Notes under the pieces: model-generated
The model's input: the letters and a program-made list of their open reading frames with translations, nothing else
Database searches by the model: none
Told to the model about the DNA's origin: nothing
Part shown: positions 16,885 to 24,615 of the stretch, piece by piece
Position numbering within the stretch: position 1 is the stretch's first letter
How the letters are laid out: the number at the start of each line of letters is the position of its first letter
Translations under genes and position numbers: made by a program
NCBI RefSeq assembly: GCF_009688945.1
Contig: NZ_AP021874.1
Coordinates: forward strand, 1,488,001 to 1,552,000
Length of the DNA: 64,000 bases
Source of the DNA: Desulfosarcina alkanivorans
Lineage (GTDB): Bacteria; Desulfobacterota; Desulfobacteria; Desulfobacterales; Desulfosarcinaceae
Direction of reading: 5' to 3'

Positions 16885-18747
16885 ATGCACAAATTACTCA
16901 CAGACAGCCCGGGCAAAAAAATGCTGTTCCTGGGCAACGAAGCCATCGCCCGCGGGGCCATCGAGGCCGGCGTGGCCTTTGCCACCACTTACCCGGGTAC
17001 CCCCTCATCGGAAATCTCCCTGAACCTGTTCCAGGTTTCCCATGAAAGTGATCTCTACTTCGAATACAGCACCAATGAGAAAGTCGCCCTGGAAGTGGCG
17101 GCGGCCGCCGCCAACAGCGGCCTGCGAACCTTCTGCATGATGAAGCATGTGGGACTGAACGTCGCGGCCGATCCGCTGATGACCCTTGCCTACGTTGGGG
17201 TCAAGGGGGGGCTGGTGATTCTAACGGCAGACGATCCCTTCATGTTCTCCAGCCAGAACGAGCAGGACAACCGCTACTACGGCAAACTCGCCGGCCTGCC
17301 CATATTCGAGCCCTCATCGGTGCAGGAGGCCCGGCAGATGACCGTCGACGCCTTTGACCTGTCCGAACAACTGGGTGAGCCGGTGATCCTGCGGACCACC
17401 ACCCGCGTGAACCATTCCAGCGCCTTCGTGGCGCTGGGGGAACTGACCCCGCGCAACACCAAAGGGGATTTCAAGAAGGACCCGTTCAACTATGTCACGG
17501 TGCCGGCCGTCTCCCGCCGCCTGCACGTGAAGCTGCTGGAAAACCTGGACAAGGCCCAGGCGCTGGCGGAAACGTCGGCCTACAACTTTACCGAGGGGGA
17601 CGGCCCCTGGGGCATCGTCTGCAACGGGGTCAGCTACAACTATGTTTCCGACGCGGTGAAAGAACTGGGCATCGCAGACAAGACCCGTATCCTGCGCCTG
17701 GGTTTTTCTCACCCCTTTCCTCAGGACCTGATCAAGACCTTCCTTCAAGGATGCGAGCGGGTGCTGGTGGCCGAAGAGGGAGAGCCCTTCATGGAAGAGG
17801 CCGTCAAGGCCTTTGCCCAGGAGGCGGGGCTGACCCTGTCCATTGCCGGCAAGGGTGAGAATCTGTTCTCCCGGCTCTATGAATTCGACCCGGCCCTGGT
17901 GCGCGGGGTGATGGCCGGTTACTTCGGCGTTCCTGCCATTGAGAGTCAACCGGTCGACCGGTCCGACGTCCCGGAGATCCCCCAGCGGCCGCCCAACCTG
18001 TGCGCCGGTTGCTCCCACCGGGCCACCTACTACGCGGTCAAAATGGCCGCCGAGGGCAAGGAGACGATCTACCCCACGGATATCGGCTGCTACACCCTGG
18101 GTTTTCTCCCGCCGCTGGCCATGGGTGACTTTCTCATCTGCATGGGGTCTTCGGTAAGCACCGCCTGCGGTTTCTCCAAGGCCACGGACAAGAAGGTCAT
18201 CTCTTTTATCGGCGATTCCACCTTTTTTCATTCCGGCCTCACCGGCCTGGTCAACGCGGTATACAACAACCACAACTTCACCCTGGTCATTCTGGATAAC
18301 GGGACCACCGCCATGACCGGCCACCAGCCCAACCCCGGCGTGGACATGAGCAATCTGAACCTTTCCGGTTACGGCCGCATATCCATCGAAGCGGTGGTGC
18401 GGGCCATCGGCGTGGAGCACGTCACGGTCATCAAACCCTACAAGGTCAAAAAGAGCATCGAGGCGGTCAAGGCGGCGCTGGACCACCAGGGGGTGTCGGT
18501 GATCATCTCCCAGGAAATGTGCACCCTGTATGCCCGCAGTTTGAAGAAACTGAACGTGCGCGCCTTCAGGGTCACGGACAAGTGCAAGAACCACCGGGAC
18601 TGTATCGACCAGATCGGCTGCCCGGCTTTTTACCTGGAGGGAGAACGGGTTCAGATCAATGCCAACACCTGCGTCGGCTGTGCGGTCTGTGCCCAGATAT
18701 GCCCGGGAAATGCCATTACCCCGGTCAAGGGGAAACAGGCAGGCTGA
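16885..18747 (+). CDS. iorA: indolepyruvate ferredoxin oxidoreductase, alpha subunit
   Basis: A 620-residue thiamine-diphosphate enzyme subunit: N-terminal pyrimidine/transketolase-like domain (FATTYPGTPSSEISL), a TPP-binding domain near residues 370-480 (CAGCSHRATYY, GDSTFFHSGLTG, LDNGTTAMTGHQPNPG), and a C-terminal iron-sulfur module with CKNHRDC...GC and CVGCAVCAQICPGNAI. With IorB it oxidatively decarboxylates aryl-pyruvates to aryl-acetyl-CoA and reduces ferredoxin. The frame is open far upstream into the had gene, but the ATG at 16885 fits family N-termini. Ferredoxin produced here could feed the ATP-dependent reductase-like protein encoded downstream. Confidence 0.93.
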   Translation: MHKLLTDSPGKKMLFLGNEAIARGAIEAGVAFATTYPGTPSSEISLNLFQVSHESDLYFEYSTNEKVALEVAAAAANSGLRTFCMMKHVGLNVAADPLMTLAYVGVKGGLVILTADDPFMFSSQNEQDNRYYGKLAGLPIFEPSSVQEARQMTVDAFDLSEQLGEPVILRTTTRVNHSSAFVALGELTPRNTKGDFKKDPFNYVTVPAVSRRLHVKLLENLDKAQALAETSAYNFTEGDGPWGIVCNGVSYNYVSDAVKELGIADKTRILRLGFSHPFPQDLIKTFLQGCERVLVAEEGEPFMEEAVKAFAQEAGLTLSIAGKGENLFSRLYEFDPALVRGVMAGYFGVPAIESQPVDRSDVPEIPQRPPNLCAGCSHRATYYAVKMAAEGKETIYPTDIGCYTLGFLPPLAMGDFLICMGSSVSTACGFSKATDKKVISFIGDSTFFHSGLTGLVNAVYNNHNFTLVILDNGTTAMTGHQPNPGVDMSNLNLSGYGRISIEAVVRAIGVEHVTVIKPYKVKKSIEAVKAALDHQGVSVIISQEMCTLYARSLKKLNVRAFRVTDKCKNHRDCIDQIGCPAFYLEGERVQINANTCVGCAVCAQICPGNAITPVKGKQAG

Positions 18748-18854
18748 GCACCGGAGCTGAAAGACGCGAACCATGGGCTGCGCCGGGGGATCGTCCGGCG
18801 GACGCAATCAACCGGACGATAGTACCGTCAGCCCTTATGAATAGGAAGACGACC

Positions 18855-19448
18855 ATGGAGAAAACAAGACTGATTATTGTTGCGGTGGGCGGACAGGGAA
18901 ACCTGCTGGCCTCCAAAGTGCTTGGCGAAGCGGCGCTGCTTTCAGGCGTGCCGGTGCGCATGAGTGAAATTCACGGCATGGCCCAGCGTGGCGGTGTCGT
19001 CGAATCGGCCATCGTGTTCGGCGATGCGAAAAGCACCATCATTTCCGACGGGGAAGCCAATGTCCTGGTGGGCTTCGAACCCTCCGAAACCCTGCGGGCC
19101 CTGAACAAGTGCAATGCAGAAACCACCGTCATTACCAATATGGCACCGCTGCCGCCCTTTACCGTAGCCATCGGCCGGGGCACCTACCCGGATCTGGATC
19201 AGGCCCAGCGGCTGATCAGGGCCAAGACCAAACGGCTGATTGCATTCGATGCCGTTGAACTGGCCACGACTGCCGGCAGCGTCATGTCGGTGAACATCGT
19301 CCTGCTGGGCGCACTGATTCAGACGGGCATCGTGCCCATTCCGAAGGAGAACCTGGAGGAAGCCATTCGAACCAAGACCAAAAAGGCCTTTGTTGAAGCC
19401 AATCTCAGGGCTTTTGACCTGGGGTTCAGTGCCGCCAAAAATGCCTGA
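18855..19448 (+). CDS. iorB: indolepyruvate ferredoxin oxidoreductase, beta subunit
   Basis: A 197-residue protein of the pyruvate-ferredoxin-oxidoreductase gamma-domain family: IVAVGGQGNLLASKVLGEA at the start, then EIHGMAQRGGVVESAIVFG, both typical for IorB. It pairs with the alpha subunit encoded 107 bases upstream. The ATG at 18855 has AGGAAG nine bases before it. An in-frame ATG at 18837 lacks a ribosome site. Confidence 0.92.
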   Translation: MEKTRLIIVAVGGQGNLLASKVLGEAALLSGVPVRMSEIHGMAQRGGVVESAIVFGDAKSTIISDGEANVLVGFEPSETLRALNKCNAETTVITNMAPLPPFTVAIGRGTYPDLDQAQRLIRAKTKRLIAFDAVELATTAGSVMSVNIVLLGALIQTGIVPIPKENLEEAIRTKTKKAFVEANLRAFDLGFSAAKNA

Positions 19449-19825
19449 ATTCAGGACCGGGTTCATCTTTTTTAGAGGCCAAGCCGGCATGAAAGGCCGG
19501 TGAAGCAGAGAACACGGTTACAGGAGATTTTTTTAAAACGCCTGAAAATGGGCGATGCATGCAGAAAAAACAGCACCGGAAACGGTTTTTCATATCGGGT
19601 CTTATCGTACCATCCATGACCACCAGACCTTTTTAGGATTGTATTCAAGATCACACCGGAGTGGCAACACGAGGCGAGGCAGCCGACACCGGCAGGCGTG
19701 AATGCAACCAAAAGTGACCAGCGGGAGTTCGCTTCCGTTAAAGCCTGAGAATAATGGAATGTGCCCCCCCGGGCGGGCCTTGAGTCCCGCCCGGGGGAAA
19801 TCGACCACTGAGAAGGAGGTAAACG
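19449..19825 (+). other. 377-base spacer between iorB and paaK
   Basis: No ORF with family features is present on either strand. The first part is AT-richer, with short A and T runs; the last 60 bases hold a very strong GC hairpin (listed separately) and the paaK ribosome site AGAAGGAGG. The length suggests that paaK may have its own promoter or leader. Confidence 0.45.
19766..19797 (+). promoter_or_regulatory. strong GC hairpin just upstream of paaK
   Basis: CCCCCGGGCGGG (19766-19777) and CCCGCCCGGGGG (19786-19797) form a perfect 12-bp stem around an 8-base loop. No T-run follows, so it is not a standard intrinsic terminator. It ends 28 bases before the paaK start and could stabilise the mRNA end, mark a processing site or modulate translation. 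Confidence 0.6.
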
Positions 19826-21133
19826 ATGCCCTGGAATGAAACGTACGAATGCATGCCGGTGGAAAAAATCCAGCAGTTTCAGCTTGAGAAATTGCTGGAA
19901 ACCTTTAACTGGGTGGCCAAGCGAGTCCCCTTCTATAAAAAAAAGTTCAAGGAAGCCGGCGTCAAGGCCGCCGACATCAAGGGCATCGAGGACGTGGCCA
20001 AGCTTCCCTTCACCGTTAAAAACGATCTGAGAGACAACTATCCCTTCGGCCTGTGTGCCGTTCCCTTAAAAGATGTGGTTCGCGTGCACGCCTCCTCCGG
20101 GACCACCGGCAAGCCCATCACCGGCCCCTATACCGCCGAGGACCTGGACCAGTGGGGCGAGTGCATGGCCAGAAATTTTTATGCAGCGGGTGTCCGTCCC
20201 GACCATGTGGTCCAGAATGCCTACGGCCACGGGCTGTTCACGGGCGGTCTGGGATTTCATCAGGGTGCCACCGTCATGGGATGCACCGTCGTGCCCACCA
20301 GCGCCGGCCTGACGGAACGCCAGATCACCCTGATGAAAGACTTCGGCGCCCATGTGCTGTGCTGCACCCCCTCCTACGCCCTGACCATTGCCGAGCGGGC
20401 CGAGGAACTCAAGGTGGACCTGAAAAGCCTGCCCCTGTCCATCGGCATTTTCGGTGCCGAACCGTGGACGACCGGAATGCGTGAGGAGATCGAGGCGCGC
20501 ATGGGTATCAAGGCCATGGAGGCCTACGGGCTCACCGAACTGGGCGGTCCCGGCGTGGGCTTTGACTGCGACGCCCAAAGCGGCATCCATATCAATGAAG
20601 ACTACTACCTTGCCGAGGTGGTCGACCCCATCACCCTTGACCCGGTCCCCCTGGGTGAAAAAGGGGAACTGGTCTTTACGTCCCTGCAGCGGCGGGCCAT
20701 GCCCATGATCCGCTACCGCACCAAAGACATCACCCGCCTGTACCGCGAACGCTGCGTTTGCGGCCGGACGTTCGTCAAGATGGATAAAATATTCGGTCGG
20801 ACCGACGACATGCTGATCATCAGCGGCGTCAATGTCTTCCCGTCACAAATCGAATCTCTGCTGCTGGATATCGAAGAGGTCGAACCTCAGTACCGCCTGC
20901 TGGTCCGCAAAAAGGGATACCTGGATCAACTCGTGGTGCAGGTGGAGGGCAAGCAGGAAATTTATGCCGCCGGCGACCGCAAGAAATTTGAAGTGGAAGC
21001 CAAAATCATGGCGCACATCCGCGGCAACATGGGCATCAGCGTGGAAGTCAATCTCGTGGAGCCCAAATTCATCGCCCGAAGCGAGGGCAAGGCCCTTCGC
21101 GTGGTTGACGAACGTCCCAAACAGTTCCGTTGA
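19826..21133 (+). CDS. paaK: phenylacetate-CoA ligase family enzyme (AMP-forming)
   Basis: A 435-residue adenylate-forming ligase of the PaaK family. It has an N-terminal WNETYECMP start, ATP loop HASSGTTGKPITGPYT (~residues 89-104), AYGLTELGGPG (~233), and RTDDMLIISGVNVFPSQIE (~327) leading into the PaaK C-terminal domain. It activates aryl-acetates to CoA esters with ATP to AMP plus pyrophosphate. Next to iorAB it would recapture free aryl-acetate or hydroxyphenylacetate. AGAAGGAGG precedes the ATG. The exact aromatic acid cannot be read from sequence. Confidence 0.92.
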   Translation: MPWNETYECMPVEKIQQFQLEKLLETFNWVAKRVPFYKKKFKEAGVKAADIKGIEDVAKLPFTVKNDLRDNYPFGLCAVPLKDVVRVHASSGTTGKPITGPYTAEDLDQWGECMARNFYAAGVRPDHVVQNAYGHGLFTGGLGFHQGATVMGCTVVPTSAGLTERQITLMKDFGAHVLCCTPSYALTIAERAEELKVDLKSLPLSIGIFGAEPWTTGMREEIEARMGIKAMEAYGLTELGGPGVGFDCDAQSGIHINEDYYLAEVVDPITLDPVPLGEKGELVFTSLQRRAMPMIRYRTKDITRLYRERCVCGRTFVKMDKIFGRTDDMLIISGVNVFPSQIESLLLDIEEVEPQYRLLVRKKGYLDQLVVQVEGKQEIYAAGDRKKFEVEAKIMAHIRGNMGISVEVNLVEPKFIARSEGKALRVVDERPKQFR

Positions 21134-21359
21134 TCCGGCACCCGGGATCCTGAACAGACGAGACATGAGGCGGCCCGGCCCCGAGTCTGCAGCGGCCGGG
21201 TTGCCCCGTTAAGCTGAAAAGCGTTCAACTGGTAAAACCATTTCATTTTTTGGCCTTCTGTCACGAACGCATGTTCAAAGGCAGGTCATCCGCAACCCGA
21301 CGGCCCATTGCGCGGACAACGACGCCGAAACAACCACCAGAACGATGGGAGGTGTAACC

Positions 21360-22307
21360 ATGACAGACAAACAATCCTTTGTCCCCAAAACCTTTGCCGT
21401 CATCGGTGCCGGTCCCGTGGGCTGTATCGTTTCCGCATTCCTTGCCAAAGGAGGCCATGAGGTGGTCCTGTGCGATGTCGTCCCCGACCTTCTCGAACCG
21501 GCCACCAAGCGGGGGATCATCATTGAAGGCGCGGAGAACATGACCCAGACCGTCAGCCACACCTGCACCAGCATCGATGCCCTGCCCGGCTACAACCCCG
21601 ACGTCATTTTCGTCACGGTCAAGGCCAATGCCCTGCCGCTGATCGCATCGGCCATCGAGGGGTTCCACAACAAGGGCCTCTATGTGGTCAGCTGGCAAAA
21701 CGGCATCGACACCGAACTGGTCCTGGCCAACAGCCTGGGCAGGGAGGCGGTGATGCGGGCGGTGGTCAACTATGGCTGCGGCCTGGCCGGCCCCGCCCAC
21801 GTCAAAATCCCCTTTCACCATCCCCCCCACTACATCCAGGAACTCAACCCGGAATCCGCAGGGGCTGCCAGAGGGATTGCCCAGGCACTCACCGATTGCG
21901 GTCTGACGACCCGGCACACGGACAACATCATCGCCATGGTATGGCGCAAAGGGGTGCTCAATGCCTGCATGAACCCGGTATGTGCCGTCACGGGGTTGAC
22001 CATGTCCCAGGCCATGAACGACCCGATCATTTTCAACATCGTGGATGCCCTGGTCAAAGAGTGTGTCAAGGTGGCCCGGGCCAATGAAATCCTGCTGGGC
22101 TGGGAATACTACCCCAACGCCATCGAATATATGCGCAACGCCGGCAACCATAAACCGTCCATGCTCATGGACATCGAAAACGGACGGCGGACCGAAATCG
22201 ACTACATCAACGGCAAATTCGTTGAATACGGCCGGCGATCGGGCATTGAGACGCCCTATAACATCACCCTGCAGAGCCTGGTAAAGGGATTGGAGTCCCG
22301 GCTGTAA
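21360..22307 (+). CDS. ketopantoate reductase-family dehydrogenase (ApbA/PanE-like)
   Basis: A 315-residue 6-phosphogluconate-dehydrogenase-like protein: Rossmann motif VIGAGPVGCIVSAFLAKGG near the N-terminus, then VTVKANAL, a middle domain with WRKGVLNACMNPVCAV (the conserved Lys-Asn pair) and a C-terminal helical domain. PanE proper makes pantoate. In this cluster a role as an NAD(P)-dependent 2-oxoacid or hydroxyacyl dehydrogenase is more likely, since PanE-family enzymes that reduce aryl-pyruvates to D-aryl-lactates are known. GGGAGG supports the ATG at 21360. Substrate is inference. Confidence 0.8.
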   Translation: MTDKQSFVPKTFAVIGAGPVGCIVSAFLAKGGHEVVLCDVVPDLLEPATKRGIIIEGAENMTQTVSHTCTSIDALPGYNPDVIFVTVKANALPLIASAIEGFHNKGLYVVSWQNGIDTELVLANSLGREAVMRAVVNYGCGLAGPAHVKIPFHHPPHYIQELNPESAGAARGIAQALTDCGLTTRHTDNIIAMVWRKGVLNACMNPVCAVTGLTMSQAMNDPIIFNIVDALVKECVKVARANEILLGWEYYPNAIEYMRNAGNHKPSMLMDIENGRRTEIDYINGKFVEYGRRSGIETPYNITLQSLVKGLESRL

Positions 22308-22337
22308 ACGGCAAGGGATTAAGGAATTGAGGAATTA

Positions 22338-23144
22338 ATGGCGCAACGGACTTTTCAAAATGACAGGGCACCTTTTTTTGCCGGGGCCGACGTGGGGGCA
22401 TCCCGGACCAAGGTGGTGGTGATCGATACCGACGGCCATATCGCCGGTTACGGGGTCGCCCGGTCGGGAACGGATTTTAGGGCCACCGCCGACGGCTGCC
22501 TGACCGACGCGCTGGCCATGGCAGAAATTGGAAAGGAACGGATTACCCGTACCGTCTCCACGGGATACGGCCGCAAGAATGTTTCTTATGCCCAGGATCA
22601 ACGCACTGAAATCAGCTGCCACGGAAAGGGATGCTTCCACTATTTCCCCTTTGCCATCACCATTATCGATATCGGCGGGCAGGACAATAAAATCATCAAA
22701 CTGGATGACAGCGGCCGGCGGACCTCCTTTAAAATGAACCGCAAGTGCGCCGCCGGCACGGGTGCCTTCCTTGAGGAAATGTCTCCCCGGCTGGACATCC
22801 CCCTGTCGGAAATGAACGGCCTGGCCGCAGCGTCCACGGACATGGTCAGGCTGGGAAGTTTCTGCACGGTGTTTTCCGCCACCGAAGTATTGGAGAATAT
22901 CCGCCGCGGCAAGCAGGTGGAAGACATTGTCAAAGGCTTGTTCTTCTCCGTCATTTCAAGGATCACGGAAATGGACGCCTTCACCGACAACGTGGTGATG
23001 ACCGGCGGTGTCGTGGCCCACAACCCCTACCTGGTGGAGATGACCCGGGAACTGATCGACCGCCCCATCCTGGTGCCGGAACTGCCTCAGTTCACCGGCG
23101 CCCTGGGAGCGGCCCTGTATGCAAAAGAAACGTATGAGGATTGA
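22338..23144 (+). CDS. BadF/BadG/HgdC-type ATPase, dehydratase/reductase activator
   Basis: A 268-residue ASKHA-fold ATPase with phosphate loops GADVGASRTK (residues 16-25) and DIGGQDNK (~121), and the two cysteines that bridge a [4Fe-4S] cluster between subunits: Cys137 in NRKCAAGTG and Cys176 in GSFCTVFS. These proteins use ATP hydrolysis to push a low-potential electron onto a partner iron-sulfur enzyme (2-hydroxyacyl-CoA dehydratases, class I benzoyl-CoA reductases, double-cubane proteins). The partner gene follows after 97 bases. Only one activator gene is present, so a homodimer is expected, unlike the BcrA/BcrD pair of class I benzoyl-CoA reductase. Confidence 0.92.
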   Translation: MAQRTFQNDRAPFFAGADVGASRTKVVVIDTDGHIAGYGVARSGTDFRATADGCLTDALAMAEIGKERITRTVSTGYGRKNVSYAQDQRTEISCHGKGCFHYFPFAITIIDIGGQDNKIIKLDDSGRRTSFKMNRKCAAGTGAFLEEMSPRLDIPLSEMNGLAAASTDMVRLGSFCTVFSATEVLENIRRGKQVEDIVKGLFFSVISRITEMDAFTDNVVMTGGVVAHNPYLVEMTRELIDRPILVPELPQFTGALGAALYAKETYED

Positions 23145-23175
23145 GGAATCGAAGGATTTTGGGATTGAGGGATTA
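23141..23175 (+). repeat. heptamer run (D)
   Basis: TTGAGGA-ATCGAAG-GATTTTG-GGATTGA-GGGATTA: five 7-base units starting inside the stop codon of the activator gene and running into the spacer before the next gene. Another short stretch of the same flavour (AAGGGATTAAGGAATTGAGGA) occupies 22314-22334. Confidence 0.6.
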
Positions 23176-23241
23176 TTCTTTTAATCCGGCGAGTCCTGAA
23201 ACCTCATCCCAATTCCCCATTCATTCACCGGAGGTGAATCT

Positions 23242-24489
23242 ATGCCTGAAGAGAAAAAAATCAAGCTGAAAAGACTGGAATCGTCCAAGGTCCTGGGCAA
23301 GTTCATGGCCGACTACTACTACGAGCTGGACAATGCCGCCAAAACCGGCGACCGGAAAATCGCCTGGTGCACCAGCGTGGGGCCGGCCGAGATCCTGCGG
23401 GCCATGGGATTTCTGGTCTATTTTCCCGAGACCCACTCGGCCATGCTGGGTTCGTCGCGAATGGCAACCGATTTGATTCCCAAAGCCAATGCCATTGGCT
23501 ACTCGCCGGATATCTGCTCATACCTGACCGCCGACGTAGGGGCCTATCTGGAAAAGGTCTCTCCCCTGTCCAAGGTGTTCAAGGGCATCGAGGGGCCGCC
23601 CAGACCCGATGTGCTGGTATTCAACACCAATCAGTGCCGCGATGTCCAGGACTGGTTTAATTTTTACGGCGAGGAGTACGACGTTCCCGTAGTTGGGGTA
23701 CACTCCTACGTAGGCGTTCAGGAAGTAGAGGAATCCCATGTCAAGTCCATCGCCAGGCAGATGGAGGAAATGATTCCCGCGCTCGAACGCGTCAGCGGCG
23801 GCAAATTTGATCTGGAACGCCTGAAGGACGCCGTGCGGCTGTCGAGGGAGTGTTCTGACCTGTGGAAAGAGGTGCTGGACACCGCCGCCGCCCGTCCCTC
23901 CCCCCTCACCTTCTTCGACGGTACGACACTCATGGGCGCGGCTGTGGTTGGACGGGGTACCCAGGAGGCCAACGACTGCTACCGCACCCTGCTGGCAGAG
24001 CTGAACCAGCGAATCGCCGACAAGGAAGGCGCCATCGAGAATGAACGGTTCCGGATCTACTGGGACGGAATGCCCGTGTGGGGGCGATTGTCCGCCCACG
24101 CCAAGCTGTTCGCCTCCCTGGGCACCAACGTGCTGGCATCGACCTACTGCAACTCCTGGATTTTTTCCGCTCTGGACCCGGACGATCCCTTCAATTCCAT
24201 GGCCCGGGCCTATACGGAGCTGTTCATCGTCCGTGCCGACGCGCCCAAGGAGGCCTACATCCGGGATATGCTGGACTTTTTCAAGGTGGACGGCATCATC
24301 TACCATGACGCCAAGACCTGCCCCAACAACTCCAACTGCCGCTACGGCATGCCCCAGCGCATCGAACGGCAGACCGGCATCCCCAGCCTGACCATCAACG
24401 GCGATCTGAACGACCTGCGGCTGATCTCCGACGAACAGACCAAAACCAATGTGGAGGCCTTTGTCGAGCAGCTGGCCGAGAACAAATAA
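23242..24489 (+). CDS. 2-hydroxyacyl-CoA dehydratase / benzoyl-CoA reductase-like iron-sulfur protein
   Basis: A 415-residue protein of the HgdB/BcrB/BcrC/DCCP superfamily (HGD-D fold). Candidate cluster cysteines: Cys43 (AWCTSVGPAEIL), Cys92 (PDICSYL), Cys132 (NQCRDVQ), Cys303 (TYCNSW), Cys360 and Cys366 (KTCPNNSNC). The C-terminal RIERQTGIPSLTINGDLND block is family-typical. With the ATPase encoded upstream it would perform an ATP-driven low-potential reduction or a radical dehydration. Unlike known benzoyl-CoA reductases and phenyllactyl-CoA dehydratases, no second catalytic subunit gene adjoins it. It therefore may be a homodimer like the double-cubane proteins, or may borrow a subunit from elsewhere. 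Substrate unknown. Confidence 0.85.
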   Translation: MPEEKKIKLKRLESSKVLGKFMADYYYELDNAAKTGDRKIAWCTSVGPAEILRAMGFLVYFPETHSAMLGSSRMATDLIPKANAIGYSPDICSYLTADVGAYLEKVSPLSKVFKGIEGPPRPDVLVFNTNQCRDVQDWFNFYGEEYDVPVVGVHSYVGVQEVEESHVKSIARQMEEMIPALERVSGGKFDLERLKDAVRLSRECSDLWKEVLDTAAARPSPLTFFDGTTLMGAAVVGRGTQEANDCYRTLLAELNQRIADKEGAIENERFRIYWDGMPVWGRLSAHAKLFASLGTNVLASTYCNSWIFSALDPDDPFNSMARAYTELFIVRADAPKEAYIRDMLDFFKVDGIIYHDAKTCPNNSNCRYGMPQRIERQTGIPSLTINGDLNDLRLISDEQTKTNVEAFVEQLAENK

Positions 24490-24501
24490 AACTAAAATTG
24501 C

Positions 24502-24569
24502 CAATTGAGGGATTGGGGAACTGGATTCCTTTGATTCCTAAATTCCTTAATCCCCCAATCCCATAATCC
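24502..24569 (+). repeat. heptamer run with self-complementary halves (E)
   Basis: AATTGAGGGATTGGGGAACTGG on the left and CCTTAATCCCCCAATCCCATAATCC on the right. Both halves have a near-7-base period, and GGGATTGGGG can pair with CCCCCAATCCC, so the spacer can fold into a hairpin. It lies between the dehydratase-like gene and the next gene; no T-run terminator is present. Confidence 0.6.
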
Positions 24570-24615
24570 GTCACTCGAATCTTCATAAGCAAGTAAACAA
24601 GAAGGAGTAGCAATT

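Noticed and set aside
22338-24489. Calling the pair a bona fide class I benzoyl-CoA reductase
   Set aside because: Only one ATPase and one catalytic subunit gene are present, so the known four-subunit architecture is not met.
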